Below are positions 17,761 through 28,000 of a stretch of DNA of 64,000 nt, piece by piece (within the stretch, counting starts at the first letter, position 1; every line of letters begins with the position of its first letter). The translations under genes were made by a program, and so were the position numbers. Location: the NCBI GenBank assembly GCA_037625715.1, contig JASJHQ010000035.1:1-64000 (forward strand). Direction: 5' to 3'. This DNA is from JABAYQ01 sp018608925. Lineage in GTDB: Bacteria > Bacteroidota > Bacteroidia > Flavobacteriales > UBA7312. The notes beneath the pieces were generated by a model. The model worked only from the letters and a program-made list of their open reading frames with translations, had not been told where the DNA came from and searched no databases.

Positions 17761-19089
17761 ATGGAACAACAAAATAATTTTTCATTCAAAAAATATGCTT
17801 GGGCTCAGTTTAAAAAGAATAAGCCAGCCATAGTATCTTTATACATTCTTATCTCATTGGTTTTTATAGCTCTTTTTGCGCCTTTAATTGCTAATGATCA
17901 ACCGCTATACTGCAAGTACCAGGATCAAACCTTTTTCCCGGCTTTTACCACTATGGTTAATTCTTCAAAGACTGTAACTCTAACCAATAAGGAAACCGGT
18001 TTAGTAGAAGATTTACAATTTGACATTACCGATTGGAGAAGGCTTGACTTGCAAAGTGTTGTTTGGGCACCAATTGCTTATTCTCCAGATAAAGGAGATA
18101 AATATAATAGAGAGTATGTTTCTCCAGTAGGTGAGCAAAGATATAAGAGTGCTAATAATGAAATTATAGAAATACCAACAAGGTTAAGACACTTTTTAGG
18201 AACAGATAATATTGGAAGAGATTTAGCTTCTGGATTAGTTCATGGTACTCGAATATCTTTATTAGTAGGAGTCATTGCAATGGGGATTGCTTCTATTATA
18301 GGAGTATTTCTTGGTTCTATAGCTGGCTTTTTTGGGGATAGAAACTTATTAATGCCTAGAGGAAGATATTATTTTACCATTCTCGGAATTTTTCTTGCAT
18401 TTTTCTACGGATTCGGGGTGCGTAAATACGTTATAGCAAATTCGTTTGAATCAGGAAGTGGTGGAGCTTTTCAAGTTTTATTAAGTTTAGTTATTGTTGC
18501 TGCTGTAATTATTGGAGCTAGACTTTTAAGTAGGTTATTTAATTTCGGCTGGTTAGCAAAAGAAGTAAGTATTCCTATTGATACTATCATTTCTAGGGGT
18601 ATCGAAATATTAAACTCTATTCCTCGTCTGATCTTAATCATTACTATATCGGCTATTTTTGCTAGAAGTATTTATCTAATAATGGTTATTATTGGCCTGA
18701 CTTCATGGACGGGTATAGCACGTTTTACTAGAGCAGAATTCTTAAGAATTAGAGAGTTGGAGTACGTACAGGCAGCAAAATCTTTAGGGTATTCTAACTT
18801 CAGAGCGATAGCAAAACACGCTTTGCCTAATGCCTTAGCTCCTGTGTTTGTTTCTATTGCTTTTGGAGTTGCATCAGCTATACTGATAGAGAGTTCGCTT
18901 TCTTTTCTAGGAATAGGTGTTCCGGATGACGTAGTAACTTGGGGTTCTTTGTTGAACTTAGGAAGACAAGAGTTCGAAGCTTGGTGGTTAGTGATATTCC
19001 CTGGAATGGCAATATTTATTACTATTACTGTTTACAATCTAATTGGTGAAGGCTTAAGAGATGCTTTAGATCCTAGACTAAAAAGCTAG
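17761..19089 (+). CDS. ABC transporter permease, DppC/OppC type, with extra transmembrane hairpin
   Basis: A 442-residue permease. The start is placed at the ATG at 17761 (MEQQNNFSFKKYAWAQFKKNKPA), because the longer in-frame alternative overlaps the upstream permease and adds a non-family tail. Canonical parts include FLGTDNIGRDLASGLVHGTRISL and the EAA loop YVQAAKSLGYSNFRAIAKHALPN. Two regions are expanded. One is a periplasmic stretch of about 90 residues after TM1. The other, of about 85 residues after LGSIAGFFGD, contains two further hydrophobic helices (YYFTILGIFLAFFYGFGV and VLLSLVIVAAVIIGARLL). It converges with cdaA, overlapping by four bases. Confidence 0.92.
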   Translation: MEQQNNFSFKKYAWAQFKKNKPAIVSLYILISLVFIALFAPLIANDQPLYCKYQDQTFFPAFTTMVNSSKTVTLTNKETGLVEDLQFDITDWRRLDLQSVVWAPIAYSPDKGDKYNREYVSPVGEQRYKSANNEIIEIPTRLRHFLGTDNIGRDLASGLVHGTRISLLVGVIAMGIASIIGVFLGSIAGFFGDRNLLMPRGRYYFTILGIFLAFFYGFGVRKYVIANSFESGSGGAFQVLLSLVIVAAVIIGARLLSRLFNFGWLAKEVSIPIDTIISRGIEILNSIPRLILIITISAIFARSIYLIMVIIGLTSWTGIARFTRAEFLRIRELEYVQAAKSLGYSNFRAIAKHALPNALAPVFVSIAFGVASAILIESSLSFLGIGVPDDVVTWGSLLNLGRQEFEAWWLVIFPGMAIFITITVYNLIGEGLRDALDPRLKS

Positions 19090-19856
19090 TTTAGGTTTTC
19101 TTGCAACAGTACTTTTAATTGTTCTATTGTTAGACTGATTTCTAGTTTTCCTTCCATGGCAACTGATATCTTACCTCTTTCTTCGGAAACGATAATAGCT
19201 ATAGAATCAGTACTTTCTGTTATTCCAGCTGCAGCTCTATGGCGCATACCTAAATTATTAGGGAACGAATCGTTTTCAATAACTGGTAAAACACATCTTG
19301 CAGCCATTACTTGATCTCCTGTTATTATAACAGCACCATCATGAAGAGGGCTGTTTTTGAAAAATACACTTTGAAGAAAGATACTTGTTGTTTTAGCTTT
19401 TATTATTTCGCCTGTTTCTATATAACTTCCTAGGTTATTTTCTTTAGTAATAACTATAATAGCTCCTGTAAATGATTGAGCCATCTTGTCGCATGCATCT
19501 ACGATTTCATCAATTTTAACCTCAAGACTCGATTCGTCATTTATCCAATTAAACTTAAGTACTCCATCTTTGGATAGAAATTTTGTGTTTCCAATCATTA
19601 GTAAAAATCTTCGAAGTTCTTGTTGAAAAACAATTATGACAGCAATTACACCCACGCCAATAAATTGGCCTAAAATTTCACTCAACAATGCCATTTGCAG
19701 AGCTTCTACAAGCTTCCACAGAAGGTATATGGCAGTTATGCCAATAAATATTTTTATAGCTACAGTACCTCTTACCAGCTTATATAGTTGAAAGAGTAAA
19801 AACGCTACAAGAAGTATGTCGATTATATCTAAAAGATTGAATTCTAAAAAGTCCAT
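19086..19856 (-). CDS. cdaA: membrane-bound diadenylate cyclase
   Basis: CdaA condenses two ATP into the second messenger c-di-AMP. The 256-residue protein has three N-terminal TM helices (about 8-27, 34-50, 58-79) and then the DAC (DisA_N) domain from about residue 105. The catalytic motifs are present: NSPLHDGAVIITG (DGA) and NLGMRHRAAAGITE (RHR). In Firmicutes cdaA is followed by the regulator cdaR; none is seen here. The gene overlaps the folP stop by one base, so the two are translationally coupled. c-di-AMP typically controls potassium and osmolyte transport. Confidence 0.95.
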   Translation of the reverse strand: MDFLEFNLLDIIDILLVAFLLFQLYKLVRGTVAIKIFIGITAIYLLWKLVEALQMALLSEILGQFIGVGVIAVIIVFQQELRRFLLMIGNTKFLSKDGVLKFNWINDESSLEVKIDEIVDACDKMAQSFTGAIIVITKENNLGSYIETGEIIKAKTTSIFLQSVFFKNSPLHDGAVIITGDQVMAARCVLPVIENDSFPNNLGMRHRAAAGITESTDSIAIIVSEERGKISVAMEGKLEISLTIEQLKVLLQENLN

Positions 19857-20707
19857 TATAGATTATTTTGAGCTAAATTAAACAATTTAATACATTCGAC
19901 AGCTTCCTTAACATCGTGAGATCTAAGAATGGAAGAGCCCTTGCTAAGACAGAGGTGGTGTAAAAATGTTGTTCCGTTTAAAGCATCTTTTGCTTCAACT
20001 TGTAGTGTTTTGTACACCATTGATTTTCTAGAAATCCCTGCTAAAATAGGTAAGCCTAATTGTTTGAAGTGATCCATGTTGTTTAGTAACTTGTAGTTTT
20101 GTTCTAGTGTTTTGCTAAAACCAAATCCTAGATCGATCACAACTTGATTAATGTTCATTGAAAGTAACTTTTCTATTTTCAATTTAAAGTATTCGAACAC
20201 TTCACCAACTACATCTTCATAAGATGTTAATGACTGCATGCTTTGTGGCGTACCTTTCATATGCATCATTATGTATGGAGATTTTAACTCTTCAATTGTC
20301 TTAAACATATTTTGGTCAAGCTCACCACCAGAAATATCATTTATTATATCTACTCCATAATGATGGGCTTTTTTAGCAATCTCAGAATGATATGTATCAA
20401 TTGAAAACCAAGTATTTGGAAATTCTTTATTAATAATGTTTAAAAAATCGCTTAATTTTTTCCATTCTTCATCTTTGCTAATAGCAACAGAATTAGGGTT
20501 GGAGGATGCTGCGCCTATATCAATAATTGAGGCTCCTTCATCTAGCATTTTGCTTACTTGATCAATGGATTTATTTATAGAATTAAATTTGCCTCCATCG
20601 TAAAATGAATCGTCGGTTATGTTTAGGATTCCCATTACTTTAGGTGTTGATAAATCCAATGTTTTTGAACCTGATTTTAGTTGGAAATTATTAATTTTAT
20701 GGTGCAT
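19856..20707 (-). CDS. folP: dihydropteroate synthase
   Basis: FolP joins p-aminobenzoate to dihydropterin pyrophosphate to make dihydropteroate for folate synthesis, and is the sulfonamide target. The 283-residue TIM barrel has MGILNITDDSFYDGGKF (signature 1), IIDIGAASSNPNSVAI (a slight variant of the usual IDIGGESTRPG), SIDTYHSEIAKKA, NDISGG and the C-terminal VIDLGFGFSKTLEQN / LAGISRKSM. The replacement of GGESTRPG by GAASSNPN is notable but keeps the loop length. It is the first gene of a two-gene operon with cdaA. Confidence 0.94.
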   Translation of the reverse strand: MHHKINNFQLKSGSKTLDLSTPKVMGILNITDDSFYDGGKFNSINKSIDQVSKMLDEGASIIDIGAASSNPNSVAISKDEEWKKLSDFLNIINKEFPNTWFSIDTYHSEIAKKAHHYGVDIINDISGGELDQNMFKTIEELKSPYIMMHMKGTPQSMQSLTSYEDVVGEVFEYFKLKIEKLLSMNINQVVIDLGFGFSKTLEQNYKLLNNMDHFKQLGLPILAGISRKSMVYKTLQVEAKDALNGTTFLHHLCLSKGSSILRSHDVKEAVECIKLFNLAQNNL

Positions 20708-20726
20708 ATTTTAATCTAATCAAACA

Positions 20727-21260
20727 ATGAATAAAACCAATCTTGAGTACGATGAGGCAATGTCCAAATGTAAGGATATTTTTACCAAAAAAATGAAAGA
20801 TTATGGAGCGGCTTGGAGGATTTTAAGGCTTTCTTCATTGACAGATCAAATATTTATTAAAGCTCAACGTATTAGAAGTATAGAGATGAAAGGCCATCAA
20901 ATGGTTGATGAAGATATTTCTAATGAGTTTGTGGGCATTGTTAATTATTCTATAATCGCACTTATTCAGCTAGAGAAGGGTGTGGTTGATCAGCCAGATG
21001 TTGAGCTTGATGAAGTAATTGAATTGTATGAAACGTTTTATCAAAATGCAAAAAGTTTAATGGAATCCAAGAATCACGATTATGGTGAAGCATGGAGAGA
21101 AATGAGAGTTTCTTCATTAACAGATTTGATACTTCAAAAACTTTTAAGAGTTAAACAAATTGAAGATAATAATGGCGAAACACTTATTTCTGAAGGTATA
21201 GACGCTAATTATTATGACATGATAAATTATGCTGTTTTTTCACTAATTAAATTAAAATAA
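20727..21260 (+). CDS. DUF1599-family protein with internal duplication
   Basis: A 177-residue, all-helical cytoplasmic protein built from two copies of the same unit. Copy 1 (about 5-90) has KMKDYGAAWRILRLSSLTDQ followed by IFIKAQRIRSIE; copy 2 (about 98-177) has KNHDYGEAWREMRVSSLTDL followed by ILQKLLRVKQIE. Each copy then has a segment ending in a (V/M)NY(S/A) motif. The shared (K/N)xxDYGxAWRxxRxSSLTD block is what I recall for DUF1599 proteins. The function is unknown. It leads the cluster with the DoxX-like gene (3 bases downstream), an ABC permease, tpiA and prmA. Confidence 0.8.
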   Translation: MNKTNLEYDEAMSKCKDIFTKKMKDYGAAWRILRLSSLTDQIFIKAQRIRSIEMKGHQMVDEDISNEFVGIVNYSIIALIQLEKGVVDQPDVELDEVIELYETFYQNAKSLMESKNHDYGEAWREMRVSSLTDLILQKLLRVKQIEDNNGETLISEGIDANYYDMINYAVFSLIKLK

Positions 21261-21263
21261 AAA

Positions 21264-22403
21264 ATGAAGATTGTAACTTTTTTTTCAAGAATTGTAGTAG
21301 GGGTTTTGTTTATTATTTCCGGATTAATTAAAGCAAATGATGCTATCGGATTTTCTTACAAGCTAGAAGAATATTTCTCGCCTGATGTATTAAATTTAGA
21401 ATTTTTAATTCCTTTTGCATTTATAATTGCTGCAGCTATTTGTGTAGTTGAGATTGTTTTAGGGATTATGGTTATAATAGGTTCTCGTGCTAAGCTTACC
21501 TCTTTGCTTTTAATGGCAATGATTTTGTTTTTCACTTTTCTTACGTTTTATTCTGCATATTTTAATAAAGTAACCGATTGCGGATGTTTTGGTGATGCGA
21601 TTAAGCTAACACCATGGGGTTCTTTTAGAAAAGACATCATTCTTTTATTCTTTATCACTATTTTAATGGTAGAGCATAAAAATATTAAGTCATTACTTTC
21701 CATTAAAAAGGAAAATATGCTCATTGCAATTATTACTTTTTTCTCAGTAGCATTCGTTTACCATACTTACAATCATTTGCCGATAAAAGATTTTAGACCT
21801 TATGCTGTCGGTAAAAACATTAACGATGGAATGATGTCTTGTTCAGAATTAGGACTTCCTTGTACCGAAGAGGCATATTTCTATATTGTGAAAGATAAAT
21901 CTTCAGGAATTGAGATGGAAATCTTATCTACTGTATACCAAGATAATTGGGAGAATTATGATTTTATTTCAAGTACAGATAAAACAGTCGTACTTCAAGA
22001 AGGGTACGAACCTCCAATTCATGACTTCAGCATTTCTATTGACGATGCCGATTATACGTCTGATATTCTAGATCAAGAAAATGCTTTACTCTTCATTTGT
22101 TATAATATAAATAAGACAGAGGACGATTCTTTTGAAGAATTAAATAAGTTGTATGATTTTGTAATTTCCGATTCACTAGCTTCGTTTATTCCTTTGTCTG
22201 CATCTGGTAATGACGATTTGAAAAACTTTAAAGCAAAAAACAATGTTGCTTTTGACTTTTACTTTACGGATGAAACAACTCTAAAAACAATTGTTAGATC
22301 TAATCCTGGATTAGTACTTTTAAATAAAGGAACTATAGTTGCAAAGTGGCATTTAAATGACATTCCTGATTATGAGTCGATTAAAAATCTATTTATTAAA
22401 TAA
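21264..22403 (+). CDS. DoxX/MauE-like membrane protein with C-terminal thioredoxin-like domain
   Basis: A 379-residue protein. Four TM helices occupy about residues 1-145, with the DoxX/MauE-type sequence ISGLIKANDAIGFSYKLEEYF and the motif TDCGCFGDAIKLTPWGSFRKD. A fifth TM helix (about 155-168) leads into a periplasmic C-terminal domain. That domain contains MMSCSELGLPC and NPGLVLLNKGTIVAKWHLNDIPD, the last resembling the end of thioredoxin-like folds. A role in periplasmic redox or thiol chemistry is plausible but inferred. It lies in an operon between the DUF1599-like gene and the ABC permease. Confidence 0.82.
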   Translation: MKIVTFFSRIVVGVLFIISGLIKANDAIGFSYKLEEYFSPDVLNLEFLIPFAFIIAAAICVVEIVLGIMVIIGSRAKLTSLLLMAMILFFTFLTFYSAYFNKVTDCGCFGDAIKLTPWGSFRKDIILLFFITILMVEHKNIKSLLSIKKENMLIAIITFFSVAFVYHTYNHLPIKDFRPYAVGKNINDGMMSCSELGLPCTEEAYFYIVKDKSSGIEMEILSTVYQDNWENYDFISSTDKTVVLQEGYEPPIHDFSISIDDADYTSDILDQENALLFICYNINKTEDDSFEELNKLYDFVISDSLASFIPLSASGNDDLKNFKAKNNVAFDFYFTDETTLKTIVRSNPGLVLLNKGTIVAKWHLNDIPDYESIKNLFIK

Positions 22404-22405
22404 TT

Positions 22406-23482
22406 TTGATTTCACTCGTTTTTAAAAGAATTGCCTACAGTTTCCTAGTAATGCTAGGAGTTCTAACTGTAGTGTTTTTTCTGTTTAATGTTTTGCCTGG
22501 TGACCCTGCACGAATGATGTTAGATCAGAGGGAAGACCAAGAGCAATTACAAAACATTAGAGTTAAATATGGGTTTGACTTACCTCTTTCTCAGCAATAC
22601 TTTTATTATGTAAATGATGTAATGCCATTGTCTTTTCATCATAATGGTCCAGATTCATTCACTAATTTAACTAAAAAAGATTATAAATTCTTTAGCTTAA
22701 TTAATGTTGGTTTTTATCATCTTGTTCTCAAAACTCCTTACCTAAGAGATTCCTTTAAAAAAACAGGGATGTCAGTAAATAAGATTATTGGCAATACTTT
22801 GCCAAATACCATTCTTTTAGCAACAACTTCTATTTTAATTGCTCTTATTATAGGACTATTTGTTGGGGTATTGTCTGCAGTTTTTAAAGATAGTTTGTTA
22901 GATAAGCTAGCCTTGTTTTTTGGTGTTTTAGGAATGTCTGTACCTTCTTTCTTTTCTGCAATTGTTATCGCTTGGGTATTTGGTTATTTATTGTCAGATT
23001 TTACAGGATTAAATATGACAGGAAGTCTTTACACTGTTGATAATTATGGTAGGGGGGAATACCTTACTCTTTCTAATCTAATCTTACCTGCTTTAACCTT
23101 AGGAATTAGACCTTTAGCTGTTATTATACAACTTACGAGAAGTTCTGTTTTAGAAACATTATCAAAAGATTATGTTCGTACTGCAAGAGCTAAAGGATTA
23201 AGCTTTGCTAAAGTCTTGAAAAAGCATGTTTTAAAGAACTCGCTTAACCCTGTTGTTACAGCAGTTTCTGGATGGTTTGCTAGCCTGTTAGCTGGTGCAG
23301 TTTTTGTAGAGTACATTTTTGCTTGGAACGGATTAGGCAAAGAAATTGTAGAAGCTTTAAATCATTTAGATTTACCTGTAGTTATGGGCTGTGTTCTAAC
23401 AATTGGCTTTATGTTTGTAGTGATCAATATTTTAGTAGATATAATATACGGATTTTTAGATCCACGAATAAGAATTAGATAA
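22406..23482 (+). CDS. ABC transporter permease, DppB type (orphan)
   Basis: A 358-residue permease. The start is a TTG at 22406, two bases after the upstream stop; it yields the expected family N-terminus ISLVFKRIAYSFLVMLGVLTVVFFLFNVLPGDPA. The EAA loop YVRTARAKGLSFAKVLKKHVLKNSLNPVV is intact. An extra stretch of about 50 residues lies in the first periplasmic loop. Unlike the 14505-19089 cluster it has no binding protein or second permease beside it. It may complement the dispersed system represented by the binding protein at 42994. A start at a later ATG would remove part of TM1. Confidence 0.9.
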   Translation: MISLVFKRIAYSFLVMLGVLTVVFFLFNVLPGDPARMMLDQREDQEQLQNIRVKYGFDLPLSQQYFYYVNDVMPLSFHHNGPDSFTNLTKKDYKFFSLINVGFYHLVLKTPYLRDSFKKTGMSVNKIIGNTLPNTILLATTSILIALIIGLFVGVLSAVFKDSLLDKLALFFGVLGMSVPSFFSAIVIAWVFGYLLSDFTGLNMTGSLYTVDNYGRGEYLTLSNLILPALTLGIRPLAVIIQLTRSSVLETLSKDYVRTARAKGLSFAKVLKKHVLKNSLNPVVTAVSGWFASLLAGAVFVEYIFAWNGLGKEIVEALNHLDLPVVMGCVLTIGFMFVVINILVDIIYGFLDPRIRIR

Positions 23483-23484
23483 AA

Positions 23485-24237
23485 ATGAGAAAAAAAATAG
23501 TAGCAGGAAATTGGAAAATGAATAACAATCTTTCAGATGGTGTTCAATTATCCCTAGAGGTGAATAAATTCTTAAACGATAACCCTAATGATGTAGAAGT
23601 AATATTAGGTGTGCCTTTTATTCATTTACAATCAGTTAACGAGATAGAAAATAAAAAAATTAATGTAGCTGCACAAGATTGTAGTACTCACCAATCGGGA
23701 GCTTACACTGGTGAGATATCTGCTTCTATGATAGAGTCAACAGGAGCAAATTATGTTATTATTGGCCACTCTGAAAGAAGAATGTATCACAACGAGTCTA
23801 ATAATGATTTAGCTAAAAAAGTAAATAGCGCATTAAGCAATGGACTTAAAGTGATTTTTTGTTGTGGTGAGTCATTACCTGAAAGAGAATCTAAATCTTA
23901 CTTTAATTTAATAGAAAGACAATTAGAAGAATCGTTATTTCATCTTTCTGAAAAACAAATGGAAGATGTAGTTATAGCTTACGAACCGATTTGGGCAATA
24001 GGTACTGGTGTTACCGCTTCTTCAGAACAGGCTCAGGAAATGCATAAATTTATAAGAAAATTGATTGAAACTAAATACAATCAAAACACAGCAGATCAAA
24101 CATCTATTTTATATGGAGGGAGTTGCAAGCCAACTAACGCAAACGACTTATTTTCTAAAGAAGATGTAGATGGTGGTTTGATTGGTGGCGCTTCTTTAAA
24201 AGCCTCCGATTTTAGTCAAATTATTACCTCTTTTTAA
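23485..24237 (+). CDS. tpiA: triosephosphate isomerase
   Basis: TpiA interconverts dihydroxyacetone phosphate and glyceraldehyde 3-phosphate in glycolysis. The 250-residue TIM barrel has all active-site elements: AGNWKMN (catalytic Lys12), IGHSERR (catalytic His), AYEPIWAIGTG (catalytic Glu), and the phosphate loops YGGSCKPTNA and GLIGGASL. Its stop codon overlaps the prmA start by one base, so the two genes are coupled. Confidence 0.98.
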   Translation: MRKKIVAGNWKMNNNLSDGVQLSLEVNKFLNDNPNDVEVILGVPFIHLQSVNEIENKKINVAAQDCSTHQSGAYTGEISASMIESTGANYVIIGHSERRMYHNESNNDLAKKVNSALSNGLKVIFCCGESLPERESKSYFNLIERQLEESLFHLSEKQMEDVVIAYEPIWAIGTGVTASSEQAQEMHKFIRKLIETKYNQNTADQTSILYGGSCKPTNANDLFSKEDVDGGLIGGASLKASDFSQIITSF

Positions 24238-25061
24238 TGATTTTTAAACAAATAAATTTAAAGTTTAATCCAGTAAGTCCTTGGTCAGATATCTTAATTG
24301 CTTATTTGGCTGAATTGGATTATAATAGTTTTGAAGAAACGGATGATGGATTAAAAGCCTTTGTAGAAACGGATAAGTTTTTTGAAGAAAAATTAAAGCA
24401 AGTTTTGTCTGACTTAGACGTTAAAGTAGAATACGAAGTTCATATTTTAAAACAAGAAAATTGGAATGCGAAATGGGAATCTAACTTTAAACCTGTAATA
24501 ATTGATGATAGATGTGGAATAAGAGCATCTTTTCATCCTCCATTAGAGGTAAAGCATGAAATTGTGATTACTCCTAAAATGTCATTCGGAACAGGCCATC
24601 ATTCCACAACTTCAGGAATGATGAAAACTATGATGGATTTAGATTTCAGTAATAAAAAAGTGCTGGACATGGGATGTGGCACGGCTGTTTTAGCAATTCT
24701 TGCTAGCAAGCTTAAAGCAAAACAAATCTTAGCTATTGACATAGACGAGTGGGCTTATACAAACTCAATAGAAAATGTAGAGATTAATCAAGCAGACAAT
24801 ATTGAAGTTCTTCAGGGTGGAAGCGAACACATTAAAGATAATTTTGATATTGTTTTAGCTAATATTAATAGAAATGTTTTATTGAGTGATATGGATGTCT
24901 ACTCTAATTCTTTGGTTAAAAATGGAGACATTTTATTAAGTGGTTTTTACACTGAAGATCTAGCTTTAATTTCTGAAAAATCTAATGACTGTGGCTTAAC
25001 GTTTATTAGTAGTACTAATCAAAATAATTGGGTGACAGCTCACTTTCAAAAAACACACTAG
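24237..25061 (+). CDS. prmA: ribosomal protein L11 methyltransferase
   Basis: PrmA trimethylates lysines and the N-terminus of ribosomal protein L11. The 274-residue protein has the short N-terminal substrate domain and then a SAM domain: MSFGTGHHSTTSGMM, VLDMGCGTAVLAILA (motif I), ILAIDIDEWA (motif II) and the catalytic-type NINRNVLL. It overlaps tpiA by one base and is followed after one base by the 1474-residue exported protein, so all are probably one transcript. Confidence 0.96.
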   Translation: MIFKQINLKFNPVSPWSDILIAYLAELDYNSFEETDDGLKAFVETDKFFEEKLKQVLSDLDVKVEYEVHILKQENWNAKWESNFKPVIIDDRCGIRASFHPPLEVKHEIVITPKMSFGTGHHSTTSGMMKTMMDLDFSNKKVLDMGCGTAVLAILASKLKAKQILAIDIDEWAYTNSIENVEINQADNIEVLQGGSEHIKDNFDIVLANINRNVLLSDMDVYSNSLVKNGDILLSGFYTEDLALISEKSNDCGLTFISSTNQNNWVTAHFQKTH

Positions 25062-25062
25062 A

Positions 25063-28000
25063 ATGAAAAAGTTAATCTATTTTCTTTTTTTTATATTGTT
25101 TATTTCAAATTCAATAAGCGCACAATCTTCTAAAAAGATTAAGTCTTTTACTGAAGAGAGTAATGTTTTTATTGATGAGTTAAATACTTTTATGTCTAGC
25201 TCCTCGAGTGAAGAACTAGGAAAGTTTATGAAAAAATTCTCCAAGAACTGGAAAAAAGGTATTTATTCATCGGACAAACAAAAAGGTATCTATGATATTT
25301 CTAATGCGCTTTTGAAAAAAAGAAAAAGACCTTCTCATTTTCTAATTTTTTTAGAGTCTTTAGAGTCTTTTTCTAGAAATCAAACTTTTAATTCCGAATT
25401 TGGCAATTGGTCTCATATCGTTAAAGAGATGATACCAAATTCTTCCACTTCACAGCAGCTTAAATTTTTAGTTTTCTCTAGAAATTTATTTAATGAAAAT
25501 TTATTAGTTACTAACCGTTCTTTAAGCTGGAAGGTTTCATCTTCTACCTTTTCTTTTGAATATGACTCTGTTCCACATATAGTTTTCAAAGAGCCTTTAG
25601 ATTTGACTTGTATTGCTAGAGGGGACACTTTAGTTGTTCGTCAGACTTCCGGACGTTATACTCCGCTAAAAACATATTGGATTGGAAAAGAAGGCTTAAT
25701 GGATTGGAACAAAGCTGGCTATACTATAGCTGAAGTTTATGCCGAATTATCCGATTATTCTATCAATACTAGTAGAGCGGGCTTTAAAGCAGATTCTGTT
25801 TTATTTTATAATTCGAATGTTTTTGATGATAAACCTATTAAGGGTTCTTTTGAGGATAAGCTAGTTAAAAGAAAAAAAACAGAAACAAGTTCTTTTTATC
25901 CTAAGTTTGATTCCTACGATAAAAATATTGTTTTATCAGACTTAATTGAAGACGTTGATTTTGAAGGTGGTTATTCCCTTCATGGTGATCGTTTCGTTTC
26001 TAACTCTGGAGATGGACATACTGCAGATTTAGTTTTTTACAGAAATGATAAAAAGTTTATTGTTATTTCTTCTTCTAGAATAGCTATTTCTGGAAAAAGA
26101 GTCATTGCTTCAAATGCTTCAATGAAAATGTTGTTTGACAACGATTCTATTGTTCATCCTGGACTAAATTTATCTTATAACCAAGAGGATAGAAGACTAG
26201 ATTTAAATAAAGATGATTCAGGTATTTCCGTTGCTCCATACATCAATACTTATCATGATCTTGAAATGAACTTTCAAAATCTTAATTGGTATATCGACGA
26301 TGATTCAATTTCATTTGGAAGCATGGCAGGTAACAGTTCTGGATCAGCTAATTTTGAGTCATCTAATTATTTTAAAGAAGATAAATTTGATAATCTTTTG
26401 GGATTAGATAGCGAACACCCCTTGTTAAGAATTCAGAAGTTTGCTAAAAAGTATGCTGTTGACAACGAGTTTTTAATACAAGACTTTTTAAATTTATCTA
26501 ATTATTCTGATGATCAGGATATTCGTTATTTAATAAACTTAGCAGCTAAGGGATACATTATTTATAATTCGATTACTGGAAAAGGTTTAATTAAGGAAAA
26601 TGTTAGTAGAAGCATTTTAGCTAAGTCTAAAAAAATTGATTTTGAAGAACTTAATTTCTTTTCTGAATTCCCAAAAGATGGTAAAAATGCTTTGCTAGAT
26701 TTAAATACTATGAACCTTACAATTTATGGAGTTTCAAGTGTTAAAATAAGTTCAGTAAGAGATGTTATTGCTTTTCCTACTAATAATGAAGTTGTGGTTA
26801 GAAAGGGAAGAGATTTCTCAATGGGTGGTAAATTGCTGGCAGGAAATGCTGGGAGATTCAGAATTAATTCGGAAGCTATCGAATTTAATTATGAGGAATT
26901 TAAATTATATTTTCAAGATGCTACCACTCAAATTTGGATTCCTAACAATAGAGGTGAGTATAATCAAAAAGGAAACTTAGTTTTAGAGCCTATTGAGAGC
27001 GAAATAACTATTTCTAATGGAGAGTTGTTGGTAGATACTAGTATTAATAAGTCAGGTATTTGGCAAGAAGATTATCCTCAATATCCTATTATAAGGAGTT
27101 ACGATAGATCAAAGGTTTATTATGACGACATTAATATTTTAGGTGGTGTTTATGATAGAAATAAATTCTTTTTTGATATTGATCCTTTCGAAATAGATTC
27201 TTTAGATACATATGATAGGACTTCTCTTTCTTTTCCAGGAGTTTTTAATTCTGGAGATATTTTTCCAACATTTGAGCAAGAATTAAGAGTTCAAGAGGAT
27301 AATATTTTAGGATTTTCTATTTTGATTGCTGAAGATGGCTTACCATTATATGTAGACAAAGGTTATTTTGAAGGAAACAACCACTTGTCATTAGATAAAA
27401 GTGGATTAAGAGGAGAAGGAAATTTTACTTATTTAACATCCATAACCGAGTCTAAAGATTATATTTTCTATTTAGATTCGATGAACACAAATGCCTTGAG
27501 TTTCGATTTAATTAAGAAAGCGGATGGTGTTCAGTTTCCTCAAGCAAAGGCTCTGAATGTTTACGAACATTGGGAGCCTTATAATGATGTGTTAGAGATA
27601 AAAAATAATGAGAACGCATTTGCAGTCTATGATGATAAACTGTCGCTTGACGGACATTTATTTTTAAGACCAGAAGGACTGAAAGGTGGTGGACTAATTA
27701 ACCTTGATGATTCTAAATTAAATTCTGAATTATATACGTTTGACTTAGAAGAGTTTTACTCTGACACTGCTGACTTTGCTCTAGAAAGAACAGATATTGA
27801 TGCCCTTGCCTTTGAGTCAATCAACCTTCAGACTAAAATTAATATGGTTAGTAGAGTGGCTCAGTTTAACTCAAATGGTTCTGGTTCGTTTGTAAAATTC
27901 CCTAGTAATAAATACATATGTTATATCGATGAATTGAAATGGTTCATGGATAAAAAAGAAGTTGTTTTAGGTAATATTGACGGATTCGGTTCTGGTTCAA

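Noticed and set aside
20727..24237. A defence or toxin system around the DUF1599-like, SdpI-like or XRE genes
   Set aside because: The neighbours are tpiA, prmA, exonuclease, pyrD and other housekeeping genes; no toxin, nuclease pair or mobile signature supports a defence island.
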